Origin: Streptococcus sp.
GTDB lineage: Bacteria > Bacillota > Bacilli > Lactobacillales > Streptococcaceae
Direction of reading: 5' to 3'
DNA length: 64,000 bases
Assembly: GCA_030528055.1 (NCBI GenBank)
Contig: JAUMZQ010000005.1
Location: 62,001-126,000 of the forward strand
Shown in pieces: positions 25,569 to 35,900 of the stretch. Below the pieces are notes generated by a model. The model saw only the letters and a program-made list of their open reading frames with translations. It was not told the origin of the DNA and did not search any database. Both the position numbers and the translations under genes were made by a program. Positions within the stretch are counted from its first letter, which is position 1. The number at the start of each line of letters is the position of its first letter.

Positions 25569-26582
25569 ATGATTGATACACTAAAAATGTGGATTGAAAC
25601 CATAAAATCTAGTCCAGTTGCCAAACCATTTCTATTAACTAAGAGATGGTTTCAAGACAATGTGATTAAGCGGAAATTAGTCATTTTTTCAGTACTATTT
25701 ATAGCTTGGTTCAGTTTATTGTTTGGGGCTATTTACTCTCCACAAAGACAAACTTACACAGATGAGCAACTCAAGCCGAAGCAGTCATTTGTCAATGGAA
25801 CTGGAGAAATTAAACTAACCAGTCAGACCTACTCTCCCAAAACAGGAATCATTGTACTTCAGTTTGAGACCAAGGATGCTACTTCGTCCATTGCTCGTGG
25901 GATTGATGCAAAACGTCTAAAATGGAAACTCTATTCGCGAAACAAATCGAATAAAATGGTCATGGAAGTAGTTCCAATATTAGACAATAAAATATCAGTT
26001 ATTATTCGAGCTGTACCTGAAAATTTTGATGCTTTAGCGATTGATGTTGTCAATACAACCGTATCGACTAGTTCAATTGATATTGACATTACTGAGCCAT
26101 CAAGTGACAATAAATTAACTTCAAAATCGTTATCTTCCAAAGAGGAAGCAGAGGAAAAAACAGTTCAATTTTTTATCACAACTCAAAATAAAAATCTCAA
26201 ACAAAAGACAATCAACACTGTAACACGTGAAGAGTTTACGTTGTCTGAAATTGAAGAAGAAAAAGAATATCAGGAAGGGCAAATAAAAAAATTGAATGAT
26301 TCTATTTCTAAACTGAAACTCTCTATTGAAGATGATGAGTCTCGTAAAGAGGGACTTGTTAGGGAGGCACAGTACTTAACAGGTGATGATTTAGAAGCGA
26401 ACCAAAAAGATATTTCTGTCATTGACAGCAATATTGAAACGAAGAATCGTTCAATTGAAATAGCGACAGAAAATATTGAAAAGGTAAGATTAAAGATTGA
26501 TACTTTGGATAAGAAAAAAGTAGCTGTTAAAGATGGTACATTTGAATTTTCAAACTCAATCGAAACAATAGAAATGAAATAA
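25569..26582 (+). CDS. membrane-anchored coiled-coil protein
   Basis: About 337 residues from ATG 25569 after AAAGGACG. One membrane span near residues 38-56, an extracytoplasmic beta-rich domain to about residue 200, then a long charged heptad region (residues ~215-320: EEEKEYQEGQIKKLNDSISKLKLSIEDDESRK...) typical of coiled coil. Probably a structural part of the envelope or mating apparatus; not a recognised family. Confidence 0.55.
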   Translation: MIDTLKMWIETIKSSPVAKPFLLTKRWFQDNVIKRKLVIFSVLFIAWFSLLFGAIYSPQRQTYTDEQLKPKQSFVNGTGEIKLTSQTYSPKTGIIVLQFETKDATSSIARGIDAKRLKWKLYSRNKSNKMVMEVVPILDNKISVIIRAVPENFDALAIDVVNTTVSTSSIDIDITEPSSDNKLTSKSLSSKEEAEEKTVQFFITTQNKNLKQKTINTVTREEFTLSEIEEEKEYQEGQIKKLNDSISKLKLSIEDDESRKEGLVREAQYLTGDDLEANQKDISVIDSNIETKNRSIEIATENIEKVRLKIDTLDKKKVAVKDGTFEFSNSIETIEMK

Positions 26583-26598
26583 TAAAGGAAATAATATC

Positions 26599-27411
26599 AT
26601 GAAAAAATTGAACGAACTGAATAAAAATAGTCTTAAATTATCGCTAATTTGTTTTTCAAATTGGTTACTAAAAATCTTGCTGAAGGAACAATTTTACCTC
26701 TTAACCGCATTCATTTTTGGATTACAAACGTATTATTTTTCACGAGAAATACAACAATTTGTTATCGGTTTTTTAGCATTTTTAGTTATAATTAGGTATA
26801 TTAAAGATTTCGTTGATATAATCATTTCAAAAGATTTTAGACTAAGACGATTCAAACTTTCTCTTAATTTCACATTCATTTTCGAGTTTTTTCTAGCGGG
26901 ACATAATTATATTCATCAATATTCTGTGACATTGATGAATCGTCTTTGGTATTTTTGGATAGTAAGTTTAATTTTATTGGTTTCGACAATACTTATTCAG
27001 CCAATATTATTTAAAAAATATCTCTTTAAAAATATCATTAATAGAGAGTATCTAGGTATCCGAAAAACAACGGATGATTTACCACCGGAACATAATCTTT
27101 TTGAAGATTCAAATGAAAAAGATGCGGATAAACGAATGCTTTTAATTAATCAGAATGTTATAAAACAGCCGTATCAAGATTTTGTAGAGTTGAGTTTTTT
27201 AAACAAAGAAGTGATAACAGCTATCAGTTTTAGACTTAATGAATCTAGCAAAGAAAATGAACAAACTTTTGTAGATGATGATACAATTTATTATCCTGTT
27301 TTTCGTGTTTATCCTTTTAAAAGAAAAACAAGATTTGCTTTTAAATTGATTGATTTTAAAATTAGTCAAAGAGATGCTTTCATAATAAGTGGAACTTCAT
27401 TTATAAAATAA
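26599..27411 (+). CDS. integral membrane protein
   Basis: 270 residues: four to five spans in the first 140 residues, then a soluble C-terminal domain (LPPEHNLFEDSNEKD...). AAAGGAAATAAT precedes ATG. A terminator follows at 27417-27454. Unknown role; AT-rich relative to neighbours. Confidence 0.5.
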   Translation: MKKLNELNKNSLKLSLICFSNWLLKILLKEQFYLLTAFIFGLQTYYFSREIQQFVIGFLAFLVIIRYIKDFVDIIISKDFRLRRFKLSLNFTFIFEFFLAGHNYIHQYSVTLMNRLWYFWIVSLILLVSTILIQPILFKKYLFKNIINREYLGIRKTTDDLPPEHNLFEDSNEKDADKRMLLINQNVIKQPYQDFVELSFLNKEVITAISFRLNESSKENEQTFVDDDTIYYPVFRVYPFKRKTRFAFKLIDFKISQRDAFIISGTSFIK

Positions 27412-27416
27412 TAGTA

Positions 27417-27454
27417 AAAAATTCTCCTTAATTTTTTAGATTAGGGAGTTTTTA
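27417..27454 (+). terminator. terminator before coiled-coil gene
   Basis: CTCC...GGAG-containing hairpin (ATTCTCCTTAA / TTAGGGAGTT) followed by T-rich DNA. Confidence 0.6.
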
Positions 27455-27456
27455 TT

Positions 27457-27496
27457 TTGTCCTCTTAACACAAAAAAATTAATTATCTCTTATACT
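27457..27496 (+). promoter_or_regulatory. repeated ICE promoter module, copy 1
   Basis: TTGTCC at 27457, CTTAACACA in the spacer, AATTAT, CTCTTATACT ending 27496. The distance TTGTCC to TATACT is 34 bases as in all other copies. Drives the gene at 27525. Confidence 0.8.
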
Positions 27497-27524
27497 AAAA
27501 TTATAAAATAAAGGAGGCTATAAA

Positions 27525-27800
27525 ATGGCAAAAAAAGATATTACTAAAATTGATTTTGAAATAGAGGAGGCAAAGAAAAAGATTGCATTTCTAGAAAATG
27601 AACGTCGATTAGCTGAAGAAAATATTCAAAAACAAATTGGTAAATTATATGTTCAGATTCAATTGAAAAAAGATAAAAAACAATCTTATGAAATGATTCT
27701 AGATAATCTCAAAACGGAGTTAGTGATAATTAAGGAAGAGGAAAAAGCAAAACATGAGGCAGCTAAAAAAGAACGAGAAGAAGCTAATCAAGCAAGCTAA
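27525..27800 (+). CDS. small coiled-coil protein
   Basis: 91 residues, almost entirely charged heptads (IDFEIEEAKKKIAFLENERRLAEENIQKQI...). GGAGG site. It is the last gene before oriT and is driven by copy 1 of the repeated promoter, so it is probably a conjugation accessory protein. No enzymatic motif. Confidence 0.65.
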   Translation: MAKKDITKIDFEIEEAKKKIAFLENERRLAEENIQKQIGKLYVQIQLKKDKKQSYEMILDNLKTELVIIKEEEKAKHEAAKKEREEANQAS

Positions 27801-28205
27801 AACTTCCTCATTTTTCAGCTGAAGGAATCACTAAAAATGGTGTGTTAAGTGATGTTTTTTAATACAACTAGCATGTGTGTTTGTGTGTTGTACGATGATT
27901 TACACCACACAAAAAGTGTGTGTTTTATGTAGGCGTAGCCGAGAAAATTGCTATCGCTGGAAACGTTGATACTATCAACTCCACACGACACGTGGGGACA
28001 GTTTCCCTTATGCTCTTTTCATGAGCTAGGACACATTAAGTGGACTAGTGTTTGAAAAACCGCAAAAGTAGAAAATTTATTTTCGTAACGTTGCGAGGTC
28101 GAGGTTTTCTTTTTTGCTTCTTTTTGCTTTTACCTCGTTAAAAGAAAAAAGAAGGGCGCATTTTTGTGTCATAAAAACTATCGAAAATATCGAAAGGAGA
28201 TAAAA
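27801..28205 (+). other. oriT region candidate (gene-free 400 bp)
   Basis: Non-coding DNA packed with repeats directly ahead of the relaxosome genes: CACAC-AAAAA-GTGTG at 27906-27920; an inverted pair TACAAC/GTTGTA at about 27863/27887; CCAC...GTGG near 27981; a large stem CGAGGT...ACCTCG near 28105-28140; and AGGGCGCA at 28153-28160. The last matches the reverse complement of the TGCGCCCT core of IncQ/pIP501-type nic sites. Direct ATCGAAA repeats lie near 28180-28195. Confidence 0.65.
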
Positions 28206-28523
28206 ATGGATATTTTAGTTAGAGGTTTATCCACTCAAGAAGTGGACTATCTAAAATCCTTTGCTAAAGAGAAAAAAGCAAAATCATTTAATCAATTTAT
28301 GGTAGAGATGTGTCGTGAAAAAATTGAAAAAGGAAAATTCAATTTGGTTGAAGCTAACTATTTGGCTCATCTGGAAAATATGAAATTGACATCAGATCAT
28401 GTTTTATTTTTAACCAAAAAACAGACAGATCTTTTGGCAGAATTTGAAATAAAAATGGCTCGATATGCCGAACATATTTCCCGCTGGTTAGAATACGAAG
28501 GTGAGGTTGAAAGGGATGACTAA
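28206..28523 (+). CDS. relaxosome accessory protein 1
   Basis: 105 residues from ATG 28206 after AAAGGAGAT. The pattern VRGLSTQEVDYLKSFAKEKKAKSFNQFMVEMCREKIEKG is that of MobC-like/ribbon-helix-helix accessory proteins, with a helical C-terminal part. It and the next gene are paralogous (FNQFMVE versus FNEFMLS). Position between oriT and relaxase supports oriT binding. Confidence 0.65.
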   Translation: MDILVRGLSTQEVDYLKSFAKEKKAKSFNQFMVEMCREKIEKGKFNLVEANYLAHLENMKLTSDHVLFLTKKQTDLLAEFEIKMARYAEHISRWLEYEGEVERDD

Positions 28524-28866
28524 GGAAATTAAAATTAGAACCATTCCAGAAAAAACATGGTCACAATTGCACATGTTGGCAAAAGAATATAAGTATCCAT
28601 CTTTCAATGAATTTATGTTGAGCCAACTACAACGAATTGTTGAAAATGGCGGACTAGATTTATACAATAATCAGTTTGCGGAAAGTCTTGCGGATATTAA
28701 AGAACAACAAGCCAATATTTTGGATCAGTTACTCAAAAATGAAATCAAGTTGCTAGCTTTCAGTGCGAAACAAGATATTGTGGAAGAGCTGACAACGGAC
28801 TGGTTACGATTTATGGATGATGAGGACGCACTTGCTGCTGAAAGAGAAGCAGGAGGACATTTATGA
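28516..28866 (+). CDS. relaxosome accessory protein 2
   Basis: 116 residues from ATG 28516 (AAAGGG upstream), overlapping gene 1 by eight bases. KIRTIPEKTWSQLHMLAKEYKYPSFNEFMLSQLQRIVENGG has the same RHH-like arrangement as the preceding protein. The two may form a heteromer at oriT. Confidence 0.65.
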   Translation: MTKEIKIRTIPEKTWSQLHMLAKEYKYPSFNEFMLSQLQRIVENGGLDLYNNQFAESLADIKEQQANILDQLLKNEIKLLAFSAKQDIVEELTTDWLRFMDDEDALAAEREAGGHL

Positions 28867-29654
28867 AGAAAAATAAATTTCTATTAGTCAGTCTTTTGTT
28901 TATCATCATTTTTCTCGTACAACCCCAAAATTTTCATTACTTAAAAAGTGTCTTCACTCAAAATGATTTAGCTAGTCAATTGAATATATCGGATTCATCT
29001 GAAGAAAAAAATGGCAACTTTGGCAATGAGCATCAGACACAAAATGAGGAATTAAAATCAAAAACATTTGATGGGCAACACCAAGTGATTGTAGTCAATG
29101 ATAAAGCGAAATTTACAATCAAAGAATTAAGTTTAGAAAATGCTTCATGGGAAAAATATAGTGATCTTGATTTTTTAAATCGGGTAGGGGTTGCGGATGC
29201 AATGTTGAGTCAAGATTTGATGCCTACAAGTGAACGTAAAGATATTTCATCAGTAAAACCGACTGGCTGGAAAAATAAAAAAATTCTGTTCAACGGAAAG
29301 CAAGATTATCTATACAATCGTTCTCATTTGATTGGATTTCAATTAAGTGATGAGAACGACAATGTGAAAAATTTATTTACAGGAACACGTGCTCTCAATG
29401 CAAACTTTGATGATGAAAAATCATCAATGATTTATTATGAAAATTTGATTGCAAGTTATATCAAACAAACAGGACATCATGTTCGTTATCGAGTGACTCC
29501 TTTATTTAGAAATGTGGAATTAGTTGCTCGTGGTGTTCGGATGGAAGCACAAAGTATCGAAGATGATAGCATTTCGTTTGACATTTATATTTTTAATATC
29601 CAACCAGATTATGACATTAATTATTTAACAGGAACGTCAAAAAAAATACAGTAA
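28863..29654 (+). CDS. EndA-like DNA/RNA non-specific endonuclease
   Basis: 263 residues: N-terminal membrane segment (residues 5-20), then a ββα-metal nuclease domain. YNRSHLIGFQLSDENDNVKNLFTGTRALN corresponds to the DRGH-type catalytic block of EndA and streptococcal DNases, with N/R/S/H in place of D/R/G/H. It would act on the outer face of the membrane. Lodged by overlap inside the relaxosome operon, so it is probably part of the transfer programme. Confidence 0.85.
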   Translation: MKKNKFLLVSLLFIIIFLVQPQNFHYLKSVFTQNDLASQLNISDSSEEKNGNFGNEHQTQNEELKSKTFDGQHQVIVVNDKAKFTIKELSLENASWEKYSDLDFLNRVGVADAMLSQDLMPTSERKDISSVKPTGWKNKKILFNGKQDYLYNRSHLIGFQLSDENDNVKNLFTGTRALNANFDDEKSSMIYYENLIASYIKQTGHHVRYRVTPLFRNVELVARGVRMEAQSIEDDSISFDIYIFNIQPDYDINYLTGTSKKIQ

Positions 29655-29664
29655 AGGAGAAACA

Positions 29665-30117
29665 ATGACGACTAGAATTAACATTTATTTTAACGAAGAA
29701 ACACTCCAAAAGTTTTCTGAAATTAAAATGTATTTGGGAGCGCTTGAGGGGAGTTTGAACCGTCAAGGTCAAAACCATACTGCAACAGTTGTGAAATTGA
29801 TTGATGTTTTTCATAAACTCTTTTTAGAAACAGGAGAAGGACAACCTTTTTCCGAAAGACTGTCTCGGCTGGAAAAAAATGGTGGCTTGGGAAATGAACA
29901 ACGGACTTTAAAATCTATCCATCGTCAAATGGATAAGTTACTTTATTTGGAACTAACAAATTTTCATGCCATTACAAAAGGGAATGATTTTGATGTGCAA
30001 GAATTAGAATCCATTCATTCAAAATTTGATCCAATCCAGCACGAATTATTTGCTCGGATTGAAGATATTCTAAAAGAGGATGTGGCACGTGGTCAAACAA
30101 TTAAGAACTCACACTAA
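29665..30117 (+). CDS. relaxosome-associated RHH-like protein
   Basis: 150 residues from ATG 29665 after AAAGGAGAAAC. N-terminus TTRINIYFNEETLQKFSEIKMYLGALEG and the following helices look like a ribbon-helix-helix start with a helical dimerisation tail. No named family. Context: between nuclease and relaxase. Confidence 0.5.
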   Translation: MTTRINIYFNEETLQKFSEIKMYLGALEGSLNRQGQNHTATVVKLIDVFHKLFLETGEGQPFSERLSRLEKNGGLGNEQRTLKSIHRQMDKLLYLELTNFHAITKGNDFDVQELESIHSKFDPIQHELFARIEDILKEDVARGQTIKNSH

Positions 30118-30128
30118 GGAAAATTAAG

Positions 30129-30221
30129 ATGACTGATATTGTTGATATATATTTAGAAACAGGAGATTTTCACGAGGCAGTAAGATGGGTTATTTTGATT
30201 AGGAAAGAGGAGAAAAAATGA
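30129..30221 (+). CDS. 30-residue protein coupled to relaxase
   Basis: ATG 30129 follows AAGGAAAATTAAG; the product MTDIVDIYLETGDFHEAVRW... ends in a TGA that overlaps the relaxase ATG (ATGA). The tight coupling argues that it is translated, either as a leader or a small partner. Confidence 0.5.
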   Translation: MTDIVDIYLETGDFHEAVRWVILIRKEEKK

Positions 30222-32575
30222 GTGTATCTTCTAGTCCTGGCATTACGTTTATGCTGCAATATACAGAAGCAAATAGCCAATATGTTGATTATACAAATCG
30301 TGATGAAGCTGTAAAAATAGATGAGGAACTATCTTTAGAAACTAATCGTCAAATGGTGGAGGGATTAACTGAAGCTGAACTAATAATGATACAGAAAGCT
30401 GTTCCTGAGACACAATTGAATTTTCGTGAATACATTAATTATATGAATCGTTCTTACGCTACAGAAAAACAGTCTGAGGAGTTAACAGCAGTCTTTACAC
30501 AAGAAGCTGATTATCTTCAAAAGAGTCGTTTGACATCCCTCAAAAAACAATTGGAAACAGCTTACCAAAATGGTTCTCTACTTTGGCAGGGTGTCATTTC
30601 GTTTGATAATGATTTTCTAGCAGAACAAGGACTATATGATACTGCAACTGGACAGGTTGACCAAAAAGCTATTAAAGCAGTTATACGTGATATGATGCCT
30701 ACACTTATTCAGAAAGAAGGATTATCTGAATCTGCTTTTTGGTGGGGAAACATCCATCTAAATACAGATAATATCCATATCCATTTTGGATTATCTGAGG
30801 TTGAGTCTAATCGCGAGAAAATTTATTATCGACCTCGTAGGAGAATGGAGTATAAAGGAAATTTCTCTCAAAAGACAATCAATCGTTTTAAGAGTGGTGT
30901 CTATCACGGACTTCTGAAAGAAGAAACACGATCAAACCTTATCAGAAAAGAACAAGTTCTGGCTAACCTTAAAGCTAATTTGATGACCTCTGTTTACCAA
31001 GAAGACAAAATTATCTCTTCCGCTGAAAAAATTTTTTTGGAACAGGCCTATAATCATTTGCCACTGAATAAGAAATGGCGCTATGGATCTAACGCTAGGG
31101 ATTTTGCAGTTAGTAAATTCTTTATTGAACGCTATCTAGATTCTTATTTACAGAATGAAGGTAGTGCTGCATATCAAGAATTTTTAGAGGAAGCTAGAGA
31201 TTTACTTCAGACCTATGAAGGTGTTTATTCCGCTGAAAAAAATCAAGTCTATGAAAAAATCCGAAAAGTCGATGGGAAAATCATTAAAACATTAGCTGAA
31301 TCAAAAGGATACGATTTAGAACATCATTTAGCACGTCGTGTAATGGATTTAAGAGAGCGCTTGGGCAATAATATCTTACGATCGTTTAGAGAAAGTGCAC
31401 CTCAAATTCAAGACACTCAGCTGAAAAAAAATTTGCACCACTTTTCTGCTTTGAACCAACAAAAAATCTTAGAACAGTTTCCTGAAGCAAGTGTAGTTAA
31501 AAGTCTAAATGCTTGGCAAAAGCTAGGATATTTTGTAAAAGCAGGAGAACAGCCTCTTGAAATTATAAAGCCAATTTATGAAGCTTATGATAAAAACGGT
31601 AAAGAAGTCGGAGATCCAAAATTTGTAATAAATTATGTTTATGATGTTGGTCAGTTAACAGAAAATATCCAGATGAAGACGTTGAATCTTAAAGATTTAT
31701 CGCTATTATCATCTACCGAATTAAAAGAGTTGGTGGATGCTGCTAAGACAAAATCTAACCTCACAGAAAAAGAACGTCATGAATTAGGGACTTTCCGCTA
31801 TGCTTTGAAACTCAGTATGTTAGAAGCTAGTCAGAAAGAATTACAGGTCCGTCAAAAAATCTTAGAACAGATTCAACCATTAGCTTCTGATCAATCCTTT
31901 GTGGATTTTAAAAAGCAGTCGATAAATCAGGAATTACAAGCTATAGAGTTACAATTGACTCCTAACTACAAGCTATCAGAAGATGAACAATTGCTTAAGC
32001 AACGCTTGAAAAGCCAGTTTGAAGATGGTGTCGCATTTCCTATTGATAAAGCAACTGCTGGAGCTATCCAACTTCCTATCAGGCAATTACGGACAGAGAT
32101 GAGCCTTGTTAGTCAAATTCAAGATGACAGTATTCTCACTTTGCTGAAGGGTTCTACAGTCACCAAAAAAGCTTATATTGAAGAGCTTCAAACTCAGGTC
32201 TCTATTTTTCAGCTGAAATATCAGATTAACAATCGAAACCAGCAGATGGAATGCTTATCAGATGATGAAGTAGCGGTTAAGGAGATGAGAATAGCTAATG
32301 CCAAGGGATTTGCGGAGTTGAAACGCTTATATGGCAAATTACAACGGACTGAAAATAATCAAAATCAGATTGCTCAAGCTGTTTCTAAGCAGCTACAAGA
32401 ACGAAAAGTTGTTAAAAAAGCTCACCTACAACAGTCTCAAGGAAGTAGTAGGGTAAATACAGGCTTCATGCGACAATTAACAGCCTCTCTTAAACATTCC
32501 CAACAAGCAAGTAAAAAAGCGCTAATGGAACGTGCACGCAGTGATGAACGTGAGGAACAAGAGGAACGGAGGTAA
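30218..32575 (+). CDS. MobP-type conjugative relaxase
   Basis: 785 residues. The N-terminal ~250 residues hold the relaxase domain with the HUH metal motif in NIHLNTDNIHIHFGLSE (~residues 180-195). The early tyrosines are candidates for the nicking residue. The remaining ~500 residues are helical and charged. The enzyme would nick oriT upstream and pilot the strand through the VirD4/VirB4 channel. GAGGAGAAAAA site. Matches the MobP2/MobL-like group of Firmicute ICEs. Confidence 0.88.
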   Translation: MSVSSSPGITFMLQYTEANSQYVDYTNRDEAVKIDEELSLETNRQMVEGLTEAELIMIQKAVPETQLNFREYINYMNRSYATEKQSEELTAVFTQEADYLQKSRLTSLKKQLETAYQNGSLLWQGVISFDNDFLAEQGLYDTATGQVDQKAIKAVIRDMMPTLIQKEGLSESAFWWGNIHLNTDNIHIHFGLSEVESNREKIYYRPRRRMEYKGNFSQKTINRFKSGVYHGLLKEETRSNLIRKEQVLANLKANLMTSVYQEDKIISSAEKIFLEQAYNHLPLNKKWRYGSNARDFAVSKFFIERYLDSYLQNEGSAAYQEFLEEARDLLQTYEGVYSAEKNQVYEKIRKVDGKIIKTLAESKGYDLEHHLARRVMDLRERLGNNILRSFRESAPQIQDTQLKKNLHHFSALNQQKILEQFPEASVVKSLNAWQKLGYFVKAGEQPLEIIKPIYEAYDKNGKEVGDPKFVINYVYDVGQLTENIQMKTLNLKDLSLLSSTELKELVDAAKTKSNLTEKERHELGTFRYALKLSMLEASQKELQVRQKILEQIQPLASDQSFVDFKKQSINQELQAIELQLTPNYKLSEDEQLLKQRLKSQFEDGVAFPIDKATAGAIQLPIRQLRTEMSLVSQIQDDSILTLLKGSTVTKKAYIEELQTQVSIFQLKYQINNRNQQMECLSDDEVAVKEMRIANAKGFAELKRLYGKLQRTENNQNQIAQAVSKQLQERKVVKKAHLQQSQGSSRVNTGFMRQLTASLKHSQQASKKALMERARSDEREEQEERR

Positions 32576-32591
32576 GCCAAACGTTAATCAG

Positions 32592-32619
32592 TCATTGATA
32601 GGTTATCAATGGCTTTTTT
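32592..32619 (+). terminator. terminator after relaxase
   Basis: CATTGATA / TATCAATG stem with a three-base loop and T6. Confidence 0.75.
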
Positions 32620-32641
32620 GTGGCTAAAAAATACCTATGAT

Positions 32642-32681
32642 TTGTCCGCTTAACGCAGAGAATTCCATTATCTCTTACACT
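32642..32681 (+). promoter_or_regulatory. repeated ICE promoter module, copy 2
   Basis: TTGTCC 32642, spacer CGCTTAACGCAG, CATTAT, then TCTCTTACACT. 34 bases from TTGTCC to TACACT. Drives 32713 and the LtrC-like gene. Confidence 0.85.
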
Positions 32682-32712
32682 AGAAGTAACTATAATAAAG
32701 GAGGTGAAGATA

Positions 32713-32970
32713 ATGTTACATTTCCCAGGTGTCTCGGAAGAAGCGTTTGATTTTGAAGCGAACTGGTTGATTAAGGCTATGGACGATGAACAGAAGAAAA
32801 TTCTTTTTGTGGGACAAGGAAAAAATGGTGATTTGGAGCTAGAACTAAACTATCAGGATAATCCAGATAAGTTTAACAGTTTTTCAGTGGGAGAACTGGT
32901 TCAACTACCAAGAGAGCTGTTTGTTGTACCTAAAACCACACCCTATCAACCAAAATATGAGTATTTTTAG
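32713..32970 (+). CDS. hypothetical small protein
   Basis: 85 residues from ATG 32713; AAAGGAGGTG at 32697 fits this start better than GTG 32704. Acidic, soluble (FPGVSEEAFDFEANWLIKAMDDEQKKILFVGQG...). First gene behind promoter copy 2 and 18 bp before the large Toprim gene, so probably co-translated. No family recognised. Confidence 0.55.
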   Translation: MLHFPGVSEEAFDFEANWLIKAMDDEQKKILFVGQGKNGDLELELNYQDNPDKFNSFSVGELVQLPRELFVVPKTTPYQPKYEYF

Positions 32971-32988
32971 TAAAAGAAAGGATTTTTT

Positions 32989-35900
32989 ATGGCAGAAGAA
33001 TACACACAACAGTCGTCGTCACGTGCTAAAAGTCGAAGAGATCGGATAGAACATGCTCGTTCTCGATCCATTTTAGATGTTGCGAGTGAACTCAGTATGG
33101 AACTAATACGCTCAGGACGAGATTATCGCTGGAAAGAACATGATTCTATGGTGATTTCTCCTGATAAGAATGTGTGGAACTGGTTCTCACACAATCAAGG
33201 GGGAGATGTTATTGCCTTGGTTCAGACTATGAAAGAAATAAATTTTAATCAAGCAATTGATTATCTAAATGATGGTACTTTTAAGGAGTTTACAAATGTA
33301 GAGCGAGTTCAGGAACCTTTTTCATACTATCTGGAGCCCTATGAACAGCCTTTTGAGGCTGCCAGAAGCTATTTAAAAGATCAACGCAATATTTCAGATG
33401 AAACGATTGATTTTTTTCTTGAGAAAGGGGTTCTTGCTCAGGCAAATGCTAAGGTTAATGGTAGTATTGAACCAGTTATCGTCTTTAAATCCTTTGATTT
33501 CTCAGGTGAAATTGTAGGAGCTACATTACAAGGTATTGAAGAAAACTGGGAGAAATGGCCAGACCGTGGTTACGCCAAAAATATTGTCAGAAATTCAGAT
33601 GGTATTACTGGTATGCACGTGGATATTGGACAGCCTAACCGCCTTGTCTTCGCGGAAAGTGGCATTGATTTGATGTCATACTATGAATTGCATCAAAATG
33701 AACTTCAAGATGTTCGCTTAGTATCGATGGATGGTTTGAAAGAATCTGTCGTAGGCAGACATATAGCACAGCTTCAGTCTGATATTTCTGGTCGGCCTCT
33801 TCGCTGGAGTCATGATCAATTAGCGGAAGGTTTACAGATAGCGATTGATAATAATTTCTTTGCGGATGGGAAGCATGCTGATTGGATTACTCTAGCAATA
33901 GACAATGACGAAGCAGGTCGCAACTTCAGCAGTTCATTACGAGAAAAAGGGGCTGTTGTGACAGAAGCAATGCCTGACTTACAATCCGGACAAAGTAAAA
34001 CGGATTGGAATGACTATCTTAAAGTTATTAAGCAGGATTCTTTAGCCAAACTGTCAATGATGTCAGAACCAATAACTCAGACAGAGGAAGAACTTTTAGG
34101 ACAGAATAAATCTCATAACCTAGAGCAACAGTCTATTAGTCAAAATCAAGAGCAACTGAGTAGTGACAATTCTTCTGAAAAGATACCGCTTATTTTGAAT
34201 ACAGATAAAGTTCTAAAAGATTATTGGACAGCTTATCAAAGCAACGGTAGTTTAGAGTTTTATCTTCTCTCAAATGGTAGTTCTGGAACACGTCAAAAAG
34301 GAACAATTTTACCTGATGAAAAGCAAATAGTGTTCAAATATCACTCTTTTTCAGATGCTACAGTCTGGTTAGTAGACAATATGGGATATGATAGTTTAAG
34401 ACAGATAGTGTTTAAAGATTGGGAATCACTTTTTGATACAGATAAATCCTTGTTGGAAGAATGTTATGTTTTCAGTGACTTAGAAAACTTTCTATTGCAG
34501 TCGACTGATTTTGAAATGTCTTGGGATATGAGCAATGAGTCAGAAAAAGCCATACAAAACCAAAAAGAAAAATCCCTTGAACATTTTCAAAGGGATACTT
34601 CAGAGCAACAAAAAAACGAGAGGACATCTCAGTACAAGGGTTCTTTACAGCCCGAAGCTGAGGGTAGCACCGCACCTGTATCAGAAACTGATACCTTTGA
34701 TCGCTCTGTTACCAGTCGACCTACTAAATCCTCTCATTATTTAAATTTTACCATAAAAGAAGGATTTAAGTCAAGACATACACGATTAGATCATTCAGTT
34801 GATAAGGTAAAATTAGCTAAGCTCAATCGATTTTCTGATACAATTCAAGAGGCTGCTCAGTACTATCAAAAAGAGCTTGCCAATAGCGAAATAAGCTATT
34901 TCACCGCAGATGGTAACATTGTTCAAGTTAATTTTTTAGAGAAGAATTTTATGCATCTCACAGGATTAAAATTTATTGGAGAAAATCAACCCCCTGAAAA
35001 GACACTGAGTGACATCGCTACAGGTGGTGCGATTTCTTTTGATGATATTCGAATATCAAATTCGGATTCCGCTTTTGATAAAATTAAAGTTTTACCTGAA
35101 TTAAAAGCAGTACTCCAAACAGACTCATTCTACTTTGATCAACTTCAAAATATAGATAGATATACTGATAGATTTGATAGTCTAATAAAAAGCAGTGATA
35201 AAGATATTATGGTACTTTTTAAAGCTACAGATGAAAATGGGACTGTACCGGCTTCTGTATTCAAATCTAGAGAAATTTTAGAGAATGAATTAGATGCTGC
35301 GCACAGAAATGAAATTATTGGTATTTTCCGTAAACGGAAGGGTATTCTTGAACAAATTGCAATCAATGAAGATTATGTCCGAGATGGTGGTCAAGAAATG
35401 CTATCTATTTTACAGAATCACCAATATGAAGAAATTGCTGAAAGAACTAAGTCACAATCTCAAGCTATAGACAAAAAAGTTCTTTCTCAGCTGGAAAATC
35501 AGGAATTGAATCAGGAAATTGCTACTGAAGCGAATGAACAGAATTTAAATTCAAAAGAATTACTTCCAGAAGAGGATAGTTCAAGGGGAAGTTTCTACTC
35601 TCCTAACCAGGAAATAAAAATGAATTTAGCTCAACGAGTAGAAGAAATCATGGTAGAAGATATGACTGAGATACTGATTGCTTCAGTACCTCAGATTCAA
35701 GAAAGCTTATCCGTTGAAGGAGATTTAGTTGGGACTCCTCAATCAAATGGTCAAATACTTTATGTTAATAGAGAATATTTTGGTCAAGACTATCAATTAG
35801 AGTTAGCAGTTCATAGTTCAATGATGGTTGAACAGTTATCTGAAACTCAAGTTCCATGGACATTGGCTCTGATTAAGGGAGAAGAAAAACTAGGTTATGT

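Noticed and set aside
27906..27922. Terminator at CACAC-AAAAA-GTGTG
   Set aside because: No T run, and located in the repeat-rich oriT candidate.
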